Shown piece by piece: positions 26,149 to 37,800 of a DNA stretch of 50,559 nt (position 1 is its first letter; each line of letters begins with the position of its first letter). Below the pieces are notes generated by a model. The model was not told the DNA's origin. It did no database searches and was given only the letters and a program-made list of their open reading frames with translations. The stretch lies in assembly GCA_015058405.1 (NCBI GenBank), contig SVCL01000149.1, forward strand, positions 1 to 50,559. The letters run 5' to 3'. The position numbers and the translations under genes are program-made. This DNA comes from Clostridium sp. (GTDB lineage Bacteria; Bacillota; Clostridia; Clostridiales; Clostridiaceae).

Positions 26149-28730
26149 TAGAGGTGACAAAGGAACAAGAAAAAATTTATATATCTTCTAAAATACAAGG
26201 AAATAATCAAAATGCATTTAATGAATCTATAATTTTAGAACTAAATGGAGACTTAAATTTAGATATATTAGAAAGATCTCTAAGAGAAATAGTAAAAAGA
26301 CATGAAGCACTTAGAACAACAATAAGTAAGGATGGAAAATATCAAATAATAAATGAAGATTTGAAATTTAACTTATATATTGAAAAAAGAAATGTAGACT
26401 TAGAAATGTGGATAGCCAGTCATAATGAAGATAGATTTGATTTATATAATGGACCATTATATAGATTTAATCTTTTAAAAAGAAATGATACACAATTTCT
26501 ACTAGGGATTAATGTACATCATATTATTTGTGATGGAGTATCGTTATATACAATATGTTATGAATTAAAAGTTTTATATAATTCTTATTGTAAACAAGAG
26601 GCTGTTAACTTAGCTTCTCCAACACAATTTAGAGAATATTGTGAGTGGCAAGTTAAAAGAATGAATCCAAATAATATAGATAAATATATACGTTACTGGA
26701 AAAATAAGTTGAAATATGTTGCGGATAAAATAGATTTACCAACGAGGAATTATTTTACAGATAATGATATTGGAAACTTAGGTGATAGAATAAACTTAAT
26801 AATAGATGAAAATATGACAAGGCAATTAAGAAAATTTAGTATAAAGAAAAAAAGTAGTTTATACACTATTCTATTAACAGCATTTAAAATTCTAATATAT
26901 AAATTAACTAAACAACCAGAAGTAGTGATTGGTATTCCTAAATCAGGACAAACAGATATAGAAGCGGAGAGTTTAGTAGGAAATTGTATTAATATAATAC
27001 CTATTTGCAGTAATGTTGGGGAGTTCGATACAGTATACAAATCTATAGAAGAAACAAAAGATGAAATTAGAATTTCAGATGATATTAATTTGATTACTCC
27101 AGATGTTTTAACAGAGTATTCTAAGGATATTCATAAATTAAATATAAATGTAATGTTTAATATGGATCATCAAATATCTAACTATGAGTTTCATAATTTA
27201 CAAACTAAAATTATAATTCCGGAAATTAAATATGTAAAATATGATTTTATGTTAAATGCTATAGAAATAGATAGAAAATTAAATTTTAGTTTTGATTATA
27301 ATAAACAGCTTTTTACAAAAAAAACTATTAATACTTGGGGAAAGTATTTCATAAGTATACTAAAAAATATTATTAAAGATGATTCTATAGCTATAGATGA
27401 TTTAGAAATTATTGAAGAAGAAGAAAGAAATTTTTTAATAAATTCGTCAGGAATATTAAATAAAGATGGAGTTGAAGAAAAGTATTATTTATTAGATTCC
27501 AATAAAAGATTAGTGCCTAAACAAGTAGTAGGAAGGCTATATGTAAAAGATAAGGAAACTTCTTCATTAAGAGATACTCATAAAGTAGCTAAGTATAATG
27601 AAAGTGGAAAATTGGAAGTATTAGCTGAGTATGATAAATTTATTCTGATACAAGGTAGATATGTGAACTTAAACGAAATGGAGAAATATATAAAGAAAAT
27701 TGATACTATAAAAAATTGCGTAGTGATTTTCGATGAAGATATAGGAGAACTAGTTGCATACGTAGAGCCTAATTATGAATTGACTAAGTCTAATGATATA
27801 ATTGAACATTTAAGATTAAAGTATTCACCTAATATGATTCCTAAATATTTTGTTAAAGTATCTAAAGAAATAAACATATATAATTTGCCTAAGGTTAACA
27901 ATTATAATATTCTAAATTTTATTGAAGAAGTAAATGATGAATTAGAATCTGAATTGATAGATATATGGAAAGAAGTTTTGGATGTAGAAACCATAAGCGT
28001 TCATGATGACTTTTTTAGAATGGGTGGCGATTCGTTAAAGGCATCAAATCTTATGAATAAGATAGCAAAGAAATTTGGAGTTAATATCAATTTAAGTAAG
28101 GTTTTTGAGATAAAGAATATAAAGTCAATGGCTAAATATATAAAAGGCAAAGATGGAAAGGAATATAATTCTATACCAAAGGCAGATAAAAAACAGTTTT
28201 ATCCTGTAACATCATCACAAGAAGGAATGTATATATTATGGAAGATAGATTCTAAATCTAAAGCATATAATATACCAGTTGCTTTACTTATGAATGGTAG
28301 AGTAGATAGGGATAAAATAAGTTTAGCTTTAAACAACGTTGTTAACAGACATGAAGCTTTAAGAACTTATTTTGATATTATTAATGGAGAATTAGTACAA
28401 GGAATAAAAGATGATGTGCTAGTAAATTTAGAATATAAAGAAATAGATGAAAAAGATCTAGATGAGGTTATTTACAATTTTGTACAACCTTTTGACTTAT
28501 TAGAAGCACCATTAGTTAGATTTATGTTATTAAAATTAAATGAAGAAAAATATGTATTAACAATGGATATGCACCATATTATATCTGATGGTATATCAGT
28601 AATGAATATGATAAATGATTTTATTAAATTTTATAATGATGAGGAATTAAGTGATGACATTATACAATTTAAGGATTTTGTTGCATGGAAGGAAGAGAAA
28701 AATACCAATTATGATAAGGAAAAAAACTAG
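26145..28730 (+). CDS. NRPS/PKS second protein, 5' part: C-(truncated A)-T-half C
   Basis: 861 residues before an in-frame TAG. Domains: condensation C1 (about 1-420; HHIICDG at 125-131), which should accept the beta-aminoacyl chain. Then about 165 residues resembling only the C-terminal subdomain of an adenylation domain (VVGRLYVKD...GRYVNLNEMEKYI...LPKVNNY). All core motifs (YTSGSTG, YGPTE, TGD) are missing. Carrier T with Ser630 (MGGDSL) follows, and then the N-lobe of C2 (HHIISDG at 810-816). The TAG replaces the Tyr of the conserved Y-W-K. The same frame continues as A-T-KS-ACP-C. AGGAGG precedes the ATG, which overlaps the previous stop. If the stop is real, the product ends mid-domain. 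Confidence 0.92.
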   Translation: MIEVTKEQEKIYISSKIQGNNQNAFNESIILELNGDLNLDILERSLREIVKRHEALRTTISKDGKYQIINEDLKFNLYIEKRNVDLEMWIASHNEDRFDLYNGPLYRFNLLKRNDTQFLLGINVHHIICDGVSLYTICYELKVLYNSYCKQEAVNLASPTQFREYCEWQVKRMNPNNIDKYIRYWKNKLKYVADKIDLPTRNYFTDNDIGNLGDRINLIIDENMTRQLRKFSIKKKSSLYTILLTAFKILIYKLTKQPEVVIGIPKSGQTDIEAESLVGNCINIIPICSNVGEFDTVYKSIEETKDEIRISDDINLITPDVLTEYSKDIHKLNINVMFNMDHQISNYEFHNLQTKIIIPEIKYVKYDFMLNAIEIDRKLNFSFDYNKQLFTKKTINTWGKYFISILKNIIKDDSIAIDDLEIIEEEERNFLINSSGILNKDGVEEKYYLLDSNKRLVPKQVVGRLYVKDKETSSLRDTHKVAKYNESGKLEVLAEYDKFILIQGRYVNLNEMEKYIKKIDTIKNCVVIFDEDIGELVAYVEPNYELTKSNDIIEHLRLKYSPNMIPKYFVKVSKEINIYNLPKVNNYNILNFIEEVNDELESELIDIWKEVLDVETISVHDDFFRMGGDSLKASNLMNKIAKKFGVNINLSKVFEIKNIKSMAKYIKGKDGKEYNSIPKADKKQFYPVTSSQEGMYILWKIDSKSKAYNIPVALLMNGRVDRDKISLALNNVVNRHEALRTYFDIINGELVQGIKDDVLVNLEYKEIDEKDLDEVIYNFVQPFDLLEAPLVRFMLLKLNEEKYVLTMDMHHIISDGISVMNMINDFIKFYNDEELSDDIIQFKDFVAWKEEKNTNYDKEKN
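28728..28730 (+). other. In-frame amber stop inside a condensation domain
   Basis: The frame starting at 26145 reads ...DKEKN-TAG-WKSVFKDG... and then stays open to 34826 without a shift. The family consensus at this place is Y-W-K, so a single TAT/TAC to TAG change explains it. It is a nonsense mutation, a sequencing error or, less likely, a suppressed codon. Confidence 0.95.
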
Positions 28731-28739
28731 TGGAAAAGT

Positions 28740-31700
28740 GTGTTTAAGGATGGGGTTCCAGCTTTTAAAATACCATCGGATTATCCAAGAAAGGCTGTTA
28801 ATACATATAAGGGTGATAGGAAGAGTTTTGTATTAATAGATAAAGATAAAATGGACAAGTTAGAAGAGGTAGCTAGAGATGCAGGCACAACATTAAATAC
28901 TGTACTTTTAGCTGCATATAATATTTTCCTTAGTAAATATACAAGTTATAAAGAGATATGTGTTGGAGTGCCAACTTCAGGAAGGCTTCATCCTGATTTG
29001 GAAAATACAATAGGGATGTTTGTAAATACACTCATAATTAAAAGTTCTATAAATGAAAATGAAACTTTTAAAGAATTTTTGCAACATGTGAAAAAGAATA
29101 TTACTATGGCTTATGAAAATCAAAATTTGACTTTTGAAAAAATTGTGGATTTATTGAATATAAAAAAAGAGCTAAATTCGAATCCTATATTTAATACCAT
29201 GTTTAGCATGGAAGAATATACATTTGATGAAGTAAAACTTAATGATATAGATATAGTTCCATATGATTGTAAAAATAAAGTTTCTAAGTTTGACTTTAGT
29301 ATAGAAGTAATAAAGAAAAAAGAAGAATTGGCTGTAATAGCTGAATATTCAACAGAACTATTTAAGAGTGAAACTATAGATAGATTAATAGGTTATTTTA
29401 GGAATGTAGTATGTACTATAATAGAAAATTATAATGTTGGGATTAAAGAAATATGTATTATAAGTAAAGAAGAAGAAACAAGACTTTTAAATGAAATTAA
29501 CAATACAGAAGTTTATTATGATAAAAACTTAAAAATACATGATTTATTTGAACAACAAGTATTATCTACACCTGATAAGATAGCGTTAGTATTAGAAAAT
29601 GAAAGTTTAACTTACAAAGAATTAAATATTAAAGCTAATAAAGTTGCGTCAAAGCTTATGAAAAGTGGAATTAAAACAGGAGATATAGTTTCTTTAATAG
29701 TAAAAAGAAATTTTAATATGCTAATAGGAATTCTGGGTATATTAAAAGCTGGTGCAACTTATATTCCAATTGATATAGAGTATCCATCACAGAGGATTGA
29801 GTATATTATAAAAAATAGCAAAACTAATATTATTCTTACAGAAAAAGCATTAATGGAAGAAATGTCGTATAACTGTAGGTATATAGTTATAGACGATGAT
29901 GAAATAGATAAATTAAGCGGAGAAAACAAAAATATAAATTATGATAATAAAATCGCATATATTATATATACTTCTGGATCAACAGGAAATCCTAAAGGAG
30001 TTATGATAAAGCACAATAGTATAATAAATTATATTATTGGTGTTAAGAAAAATATAGATATTAATGAAGAAAGAATAATTTTATTATTAACCACAATTTC
30101 TTTTGATATATTTGTAAATGAAAGCTTACTTCCATTATTAAGTGGAGCAAAGGTAGTAATAGCTGATGAAGATGTACAAAAAGATCCTCAAAAAATAATA
30201 GATGTTATAGTTAAAAATAGAGTAGACATTATTCAAGCAACTCCATCAAGAATTCAACTTATGTTAGAGGTAAGTAAAAATCTAAGTTGCTTTGAGGGAT
30301 TAAAGAGTATATTGGTAGGAGGAGAAGCATTTCCGAGTAATCTATTAAATAGACTCAATAAGCTTCCTAATACTAGTATATTTAATTTATATGGGCCAAC
30401 AGAAACTACAGTATTTTCAACTATTAAAAATCTTACGGGAGAAACAGAAGTTACTATTGGAATGCCTATATCTAATACTCAAGTTTATATATTAGATGAA
30501 AATAATAAATTATGTCCTATCGGAGTTGAAGGAGAAATATGTATAAGTGGAGATGGTGTAGCTTATGGATATTCAAATAATCCTAAACTTACTTCAGAGA
30601 AGTTTATAAAGAATCCATTTAATCCAGATTTAGTTCTTTATAAAACTGGAGATATTGGAAAATATATTTCGAATAATGATATTAAGTGTTTAGGTAGAAT
30701 GGATTATCAAGTTAAGGTAAGAGGATATAGAGTAGAAATAGAAGAAATTGAAAAGGTGCTTGATGGTAATGAAAAAATATTAGAATCCGTAGTTGTTAAT
30801 AGAAAATATGATGATGGTTCAGATTATTTATGTGCATATGTAATATCAGAAGAAAAGATAGATAGATTAGAAATAAGAAATTATCTATCTGAATATTTAC
30901 CAGAATATATGGTGCCAAGTCAGATAATACAATTAGAAAAGTTTCCAACAACACCAAATGGAAAGATAGATAGAAAAAGTTTGCCAGTAGTAGAGATAAA
31001 AAATGATATTAAAGAGAATCAACATGTAAACAATAAAATTGAAGAAATATTATTAGGAATATGGAGTAAAGTTGTAAATATAGATCATATATCAGTAAAC
31101 GATAATTTCTATAATATTGGAGCAAATTCTATTCAGATAGTTAAAATACAATGTGAAATAGACAAGATATTCCCTAATAAAATTAAGGTAGTAGATTTAT
31201 ATAGATTAAATACTATACGAAAGGTAGCTGAATATATAAATGAAGGGGATTTGAATGCTAATAATGTCTTAGAGAAGAGAGAAAATTCGATAGAAGATAT
31301 AGCTATTATAGGTATAGGTGCAAAAATGCCTATGTCAGAGACAATAGATGAGTTTTGGAAGAATATAAGTGAAGGTAAAAGTTGCATAAGAGATATACCA
31401 AAGCAAAGAAAAGAAGATGCTGATAAATATTTGAAATATATAAGTGTTTATAACAATAACGATGAGTTATCTAAATATTTAAAAGGAGCATATATTGATC
31501 AGATAGATAAATTTGATAATGAATTTTTTGGTATGTCTCCAAAAGAGGCAAGTTTAATTGATCCTGGACAAAGGTTATTTTTAGAGGTAGCATATGAGGC
31601 AATAGAAGATTCAGGATATAGTAAAGAGCAGTTAAGAAAAAAGGATATAGGTGTATATGTAGGTTATAACAGTATGAATAGTACTGAATATATGAATTTG

Positions 31701-34700
31701 GTAGAAAAGGTAGAACCAGAATTTTTTGTTGAATCTGTTATGAACAATATGCCGATGATGACTGCAAGTAGAGTATCATATATTTTAGACTTTAGAGGTC
31801 CAGCAATGGTTGTAGATACTGCATGTTCATCTTCCTTAATAGCAATTGACTTAGCTTGCCAAGCTATAAAAAATAATACTTGTAATATGGCTATTGCAGG
31901 AGGAATAAAACTAGATTTGCTTAATATTAAAAGAAAATATAAGTTGGATGTAGAATCAAAGAATGATATTACAAAAACATTTGATGATTCTTCAAATGGA
32001 ACTGCCGTTGGTGAAGGTATGGCTGCTTTATTGCTTAAGCCTTTAGGAGATGCCATAAGAGATAATGATAATATATATGCTGTAATTAAAGGATGTGCCA
32101 CTAATCAAGATGGAAGTTCTGTTGGAATAACAGCGCCAAATCCAGAGGCTCAAGAAAAGGTTATTATTAAGGCATGGGAAAAAGCAGGTATAAATCCTGA
32201 AGAAGTTTCATATATTGAAGCTCATGGAACAGGAACTAAAATCGGAGATCCAATAGAAGTAGATAGTATAGATAAGGCATTTAAGAGATATACAGATAAA
32301 AAACAGTTTTGTGCAATTAGTTCAGTTAAAAGCAATATAGGACATTTAGATAATGCGGCAGGGATAGCAGGAGTGTTGAAGGCAATATTATCATTAAAAA
32401 ATAAAAAACTTGCTCCAAGTATAAATTTTAAGGTTCCTAATAGAAATATTGATTTTATTAATTCAGCAGTATATGTAAATACTAAATTAAAGGATTGGAA
32501 AGACAATGGTTCGTTAAGAACATGTGGAGTTAGTTCCTTTGGAATGGGAGGTACTAATTGTCATATTGTTTTGCAAGAATATAAAGATAAACTTAGTGAA
32601 GAAAAAGAGGAGAAAAATAACAAGCTTATATTTACAGTATCTGCGAGAAGTGAAAAAGCGTTACAAGCCCTTATTGAAAAATATAAGGAAATGATAGATA
32701 AAGATAATGCTATATCAGCGATTAATTTAACTTATACTGCTGATACTGGTAGAAGTCATTATAATTACAGATTAGCATTTATAATTCATGATATTGAGGA
32801 TTTAAAAGGAAAACTAAAAAGTTTGGATGGAATAAATTTTAATAAAATAAATAATAAGGAAATATTTTATGGCTATAGTAAATTGATTTCTTTTAATAAA
32901 GAAAAAGCTAAGGACGGAGAAATTACTCAAAGTCAATTGGATAAGTTAAATGATATAGCAAATAAAAAAGTTGAATATATGATAGCTAATGAATTAAATG
33001 ATACAGAATATTTAAAAGAGATATGCAAGTTATATATTTTAGGGGCAAAGATTAATTGGAATTCTCTTTATGAAAAAGTTAAAAATAAGAAAAAAATTTC
33101 ATTACCGTTATATCCTTTTGAGAGAAAGAGGCTCTGGGTTAATATACCAGAACGATTAACAGATGCTAAGGATATAGTTTATGACATAAAGTTAACTGGC
33201 AGAGAAAGTCAAGAATATTCAAGTATAGAAAAAATTGTTTCAGAAGCATTTGCTAAGGTTATGGGATTAAGTGAACTTGATATATATAGTGATTTTTATG
33301 ACTTAGGAGGTAATTCAATAATCGCTACAAGAATTATAAATATATTAAATGAAAAATTAAATTCTAAAATAGATGTTTCAGGTTTATTAAATCAACCATC
33401 TATATATGATTTTTGTAAGATTATTGAGTCGATTAAGAATAAAGGAAAAGAGAATAGTATCTTAATACAAAAATCTGAGAAACGTGAGTATTATCCTTTA
33501 TCATCTGCACAAAAAAGGCTATTTGTATTAAATGAATTAGATAAGTTAAGTAGTAATTATAATATTCCTATTATATTAAAAGTTGAAGGAGAGCTTAATA
33601 AAGATAAGATAGAAGATACAATAAAACAACTTATTGATAGGCATGAAACATTAAGAACTTCATTCAAAATGATAGATGGTGAACCAGTCCAAGAGATATT
33701 AGATACAGTTGACTTCAAGATTAATTATTATGAGTTTAAGGAAAATAATATTGATGAAGTTATTTCAAATAATATTAAAGAATTAATAAAGCCTTTTGAT
33801 TTATCAAGAGCACCATTAATAAGAGTTGCTATTATCTCATTAGCTAATTCAGAACAAGTAATGCTTATTGATATACATCACATAATTTGTGATGGAGCAT
33901 CATTAAGTATATTTGAGAGAGAGCTTGTAAAGCTATATAATGGCGAAAAATTAGTTCCTTTAGAAATCCAATATAAAGATTATGTAGAATGGAGTAATAA
34001 AGAATTTAATGAAGCAAAGTACAAAAGTACTAAGGAGTATTGGACATCAGTATTTAGTGGCGAGATTCCGGTATTAGATATTACTACTGATTATCCAAGA
34101 CCAGAGGAGAAAAGTTCAAGTGGAGGAAAGCTATATTTTAAATTAGATGAGAATATTACTGAAAAAATAAATGAAGCAATTAAAGAAACAAAAACAACAA
34201 TGTATATGTTTATGTTAGCTGCATATAATGCATTGCTATACAGGCATTCAGGGCAAGAAGACATTATAGTTGGAAGCCCTATAGCAGGAAGGACAGAGGT
34301 TCAGTTAGAAAATATCATAGGAATGTTTGCAAATACACTTGCATTAAGAAATTATCCTTCGGGAAATAAAAAATTCAAAGAATTTTTATTTGAAGTTAAG
34401 AAAAATGTATTAGATGCATATGATAATCAAAACTTCCAATTGGAAGATATAATAGAACAAATTAAATTTAAAAGAGATCCTAGTAGAAATCCTTTGTTTG
34501 ATACTATGTTAATACTTCAAGATAAAGATGTGAGTGACGTGTTGGAGTTGGGAAAAAATAAGCTTAGTTTTTATAAATTTGATGATGGTACTTCAAAATT
34601 TGATATAACCGTTGAGTTAAAGGAAGTTGAAGACGGAATTGATATTTGTTTTGAATATTGTACTGATATTTTCAAAGAAAAAACAATAAATACATTGGCA

Positions 34701-34826
34701 ACTCATTTTATAAATATCTTAAAGAATGTTAGTAGTGATATCAATTTAAAGATATCAGAGATTGATATTATGAGTGATGAAGAAAAGAGATTTATGCTAT
34801 TTGGAGTTAACGATGTAAATAAATAG
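28740..34826 (+). CDS. NRPS/PKS second protein, 3' part: half C-A-T-KS-ACP-C
   Basis: This is the same frame as 26145-28730 (2893 residues if read through); the coordinates start at a GTG 9 bp after the TAG that has no convincing ribosome binding site. In full-length numbering: C-lobe of C2, adenylation (about 1128-1620; YTSGSTGNPKG, YGPTETT), T with Ser1662 (IGANS), KS (about 1717-2145) with Cys1894, His2027 and His2067, a linker without AT ending SLPLYPFERKRLW, ACP with Ser2391 (LGGNS), and C3 (HHIICDG 2578-2584). The A pocket reads by eye D-I-N-Q-L-G-L-V-F, closest to the glycine code. No KR follows the KS, so a beta-ketone is kept. It ends in a C domain that should pass the chain on to the next protein. 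Confidence 0.93.
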   Translation: MFKDGVPAFKIPSDYPRKAVNTYKGDRKSFVLIDKDKMDKLEEVARDAGTTLNTVLLAAYNIFLSKYTSYKEICVGVPTSGRLHPDLENTIGMFVNTLIIKSSINENETFKEFLQHVKKNITMAYENQNLTFEKIVDLLNIKKELNSNPIFNTMFSMEEYTFDEVKLNDIDIVPYDCKNKVSKFDFSIEVIKKKEELAVIAEYSTELFKSETIDRLIGYFRNVVCTIIENYNVGIKEICIISKEEETRLLNEINNTEVYYDKNLKIHDLFEQQVLSTPDKIALVLENESLTYKELNIKANKVASKLMKSGIKTGDIVSLIVKRNFNMLIGILGILKAGATYIPIDIEYPSQRIEYIIKNSKTNIILTEKALMEEMSYNCRYIVIDDDEIDKLSGENKNINYDNKIAYIIYTSGSTGNPKGVMIKHNSIINYIIGVKKNIDINEERIILLLTTISFDIFVNESLLPLLSGAKVVIADEDVQKDPQKIIDVIVKNRVDIIQATPSRIQLMLEVSKNLSCFEGLKSILVGGEAFPSNLLNRLNKLPNTSIFNLYGPTETTVFSTIKNLTGETEVTIGMPISNTQVYILDENNKLCPIGVEGEICISGDGVAYGYSNNPKLTSEKFIKNPFNPDLVLYKTGDIGKYISNNDIKCLGRMDYQVKVRGYRVEIEEIEKVLDGNEKILESVVVNRKYDDGSDYLCAYVISEEKIDRLEIRNYLSEYLPEYMVPSQIIQLEKFPTTPNGKIDRKSLPVVEIKNDIKENQHVNNKIEEILLGIWSKVVNIDHISVNDNFYNIGANSIQIVKIQCEIDKIFPNKIKVVDLYRLNTIRKVAEYINEGDLNANNVLEKRENSIEDIAIIGIGAKMPMSETIDEFWKNISEGKSCIRDIPKQRKEDADKYLKYISVYNNNDELSKYLKGAYIDQIDKFDNEFFGMSPKEASLIDPGQRLFLEVAYEAIEDSGYSKEQLRKKDIGVYVGYNSMNSTEYMNLVEKVEPEFFVESVMNNMPMMTASRVSYILDFRGPAMVVDTACSSSLIAIDLACQAIKNNTCNMAIAGGIKLDLLNIKRKYKLDVESKNDITKTFDDSSNGTAVGEGMAALLLKPLGDAIRDNDNIYAVIKGCATNQDGSSVGITAPNPEAQEKVIIKAWEKAGINPEEVSYIEAHGTGTKIGDPIEVDSIDKAFKRYTDKKQFCAISSVKSNIGHLDNAAGIAGVLKAILSLKNKKLAPSINFKVPNRNIDFINSAVYVNTKLKDWKDNGSLRTCGVSSFGMGGTNCHIVLQEYKDKLSEEKEEKNNKLIFTVSARSEKALQALIEKYKEMIDKDNAISAINLTYTADTGRSHYNYRLAFIIHDIEDLKGKLKSLDGINFNKINNKEIFYGYSKLISFNKEKAKDGEITQSQLDKLNDIANKKVEYMIANELNDTEYLKEICKLYILGAKINWNSLYEKVKNKKKISLPLYPFERKRLWVNIPERLTDAKDIVYDIKLTGRESQEYSSIEKIVSEAFAKVMGLSELDIYSDFYDLGGNSIIATRIINILNEKLNSKIDVSGLLNQPSIYDFCKIIESIKNKGKENSILIQKSEKREYYPLSSAQKRLFVLNELDKLSSNYNIPIILKVEGELNKDKIEDTIKQLIDRHETLRTSFKMIDGEPVQEILDTVDFKINYYEFKENNIDEVISNNIKELIKPFDLSRAPLIRVAIISLANSEQVMLIDIHHIICDGASLSIFERELVKLYNGEKLVPLEIQYKDYVEWSNKEFNEAKYKSTKEYWTSVFSGEIPVLDITTDYPRPEEKSSSGGKLYFKLDENITEKINEAIKETKTTMYMFMLAAYNALLYRHSGQEDIIVGSPIAGRTEVQLENIIGMFANTLALRNYPSGNKKFKEFLFEVKKNVLDAYDNQNFQLEDIIEQIKFKRDPSRNPLFDTMLILQDKDVSDVLELGKNKLSFYKFDDGTSKFDITVELKEVEDGIDICFEYCTDIFKEKTINTLATHFINILKNVSSDINLKISEIDIMSDEEKRFMLFGVNDVNK

Positions 34827-34851
34827 TTTATATTTAGGAAGGAAGTTTTTT

Positions 34852-37800
34852 ATGGAATGTGCAGAAAGAAAAAATAAAATTCAGACTATACATGAATTAT
34901 TTGAAAGGCAAGTAGAAGAAACTCCGGATAAGATTGCAGTTATATGTGAAGAAAATAGGATTTCATATAAAGAATTAAATAGTAGAGCGAATCAATTAGC
35001 GGTTGAATTAAGAACAAAAGGGATAAAGTGTGATGACATAATAGGGATTATGTTAAATCGTTCAATTGAGATGATTATAGGTATAATAGGCATTTTAAAG
35101 GCAGGGGCTGCCTTTATGCCTATAGCGCCTGACTTACCTAAAAGTAGAATAGAATATATGCTTAAGGATAGTAAAGCTTTAGTTTCAAATGATATGTATA
35201 AAGATACAGTAAATTATAGTGGTGAAATATTAGATATAAATGATAAAAATATTTTATCAAACAGTTGTGAAAATATTAATACTGAAGTTAGTGGAGAAAA
35301 TCTACTATATATAATATATACTTCTGGAACAACAGGAAATCCAAAAGGAGTAATGATAGAACATAGAAATTTACTAAATTTAATAGAATTTGAGTATGAA
35401 GATACAAATATTCAGTTTGATGAAAAAGTATTACAATTTACAACTAATAGTTTTGATGTATGTTATCAGGAGATATTTTCTACACTTTTAGCTGGTGGTC
35501 AATTATTCATAATAAGTGATGAAGATAAACAAGATGTAGAAATGTTATTTGATTTTATAAGCAAAAATAATATTAAAAATGTATTTTTACCTACTTCATA
35601 TTTGAAGTTTATTTTAGGAATTGAAGAATATTTGAGTTTATTACCTACATGTATAAAAAATATAATTACGGCTGGAGAACAATTGATTATAACTGATGCT
35701 CTTAGAGAGTATATAGTGAAAAATGATATTGTATTGCATAATCATTATGGCCCAGCTGAAACACATGTTGTAACAACCTTTACCATAGATAAGTCAAGTG
35801 ATATTCCTGATGTACCTCCAATAGGAAGACCAATAAAAAATGATAGGGTGTATATATTAGATGAAAATAAAAATCCTCAACCTTTAGGAGTAGTTGGAGA
35901 ATTATATATTTCAGGAAAGAGTGTTGGAAGAGGATATTTGAATAGAGAAGATTTAACTAATGAAAAATTTTTGCAAGATCCATATTTTAAGGAAGATAAA
36001 ATGTATAAGACAGGGGATTTGGCTAAGTGGAATAATGAAGGGGTTCTGGAGTATATAGGGAGAGCAGACTTTCAGGTAAAGATTCGTGGATTTAGAATAG
36101 AAATAGGTGAAGTAGAAGCTGCAATAGCTAATTATAAAGATGTAAAAGAAGTTATAGTATTAGCAAAAGAAAATAATAAAAAAGAAAAATATTTATGTGC
36201 ATATATGACTACAAATACTTCTATAGATTCAAAGGAAATAAGAAAATATTTAAGTGAAAAGATTCCTGCTTACATGATTCCTACTTATTTTATGGTTATA
36301 GATTCAATTCCGTTAACTCATAACCAAAAAGTAGATAGAGGAAAGTTGCCAGAACCACAAGAAGTAGAAAAATGTTCTGTACAGGAATGTAAGTTAGATA
36401 ATGATGTTCAGAGAAATATCTTAAAGATATGGAGGGATACTCTTCAAATTGGAGATATAGGATTAGATGATAATTTCTTTGATATAGGAGGAAATTCATT
36501 TCTATTATTAAAGGTACAAGTTAAGATTAATAAAATATATCCTAATAAACTTAGAGTTATAGATTTATTTAAGTTAACTAGTATAAGGATGATTGCAAAT
36601 TATATTAATAAGGATAAAGAGATTATAGTCAATAAGAAAGTAAATAAAAACTCTGAAAGTCATCTTAATGATGATGTTGCAATAATAGGTATAGGAATAA
36701 AGATGCCGGGGGCAGATACAATTGATGAATTTTGGACAAATATAGAAAAGGGGAAAAATTGTGTTAGAGGTATCCCGGATGAACGTAAAAAACTAATGGA
36801 AGGCGTAGTTAAATATAAGGAAGATATCTTGAATTTTAGGTGCTCTTATATTGATGATATTGATAAGTTTGATTATAAATTTTTTAGTATATTAAAAAAT
36901 GAAGCAAATCTTATTGATCCAGCTCAAAGAATGTTTTTGCAAGTTGCTTGGAAGGCTATAGAGGATGCTGGTTACAATCCATTAAGTTTAGCAAAAAGCA
37001 AAACAGGAGTATATTTAGGATACAATAGTTTATACAGTGTGGAGTATTTAGAAATGGTGTCTAAGTTAAATAAGGATGACATTAGGACATCAATACTAAA
37101 TAATGTTCCTATGATGACAGCTAGTAGGATATCATATATTTTGGACTTAAGAGGACCGGCAATGATAGTCGATACAGCTTGTTCAGGATCACTAATCGCA
37201 ATGGACTTAGCTTGCCAATCAATAAGAAATGGCAAATGTGATATGGCGTTAGTAGGAGGAGCTAAAGTAAATTTATCTAATTTGGTTAAGAATGAGAGTT
37301 TGGGTATAGAATCACCAGAAGGGATAACTAAAGCCTTTGATGATAGTTCTAATGGAACCGGCTTAGGAGAAGGTGTTATTGCATATTTACTTAAACCTTT
37401 AAAAAAGGCTGTAGAGGATAATGATCATATATATTCTGTAATTAAATCTATTGCATCAAATCAAGATGGAAATTCAATAGGAATAACAGCACCAAATCCA
37501 GAAGCTCAGGAAGAACTGATAGAAGAAGCTTGGAATGAGGCAGGAATTAATCCTGAGGATGTAGGATATATTGAAGCTCATGGTACAGGAACAATTTTAG
37601 GAGATCCTATAGAGATTGAAGGTATATCTAGAGCATTTAGTAAATATACAAATAGGAAACAATTTTGTGCAGTAAGTTCTGTAAAAACTAATTTAGGTCA
37701 TTTAGACAATGTAGCTGGAATAGCTGGTGTTTTAAGAGCAGTATTAGCTTTAAAAAATAAGAAGATTCCTGCAAACATACATTTTAAGACACCAAACAGA

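Noticed and set aside
28728..28730. Pyrrolysine or other programmed recoding of the TAG
   Set aside because: The family residue is Tyr, TAG ends normal genes in the window, and no downstream element or dedicated tRNA is visible.
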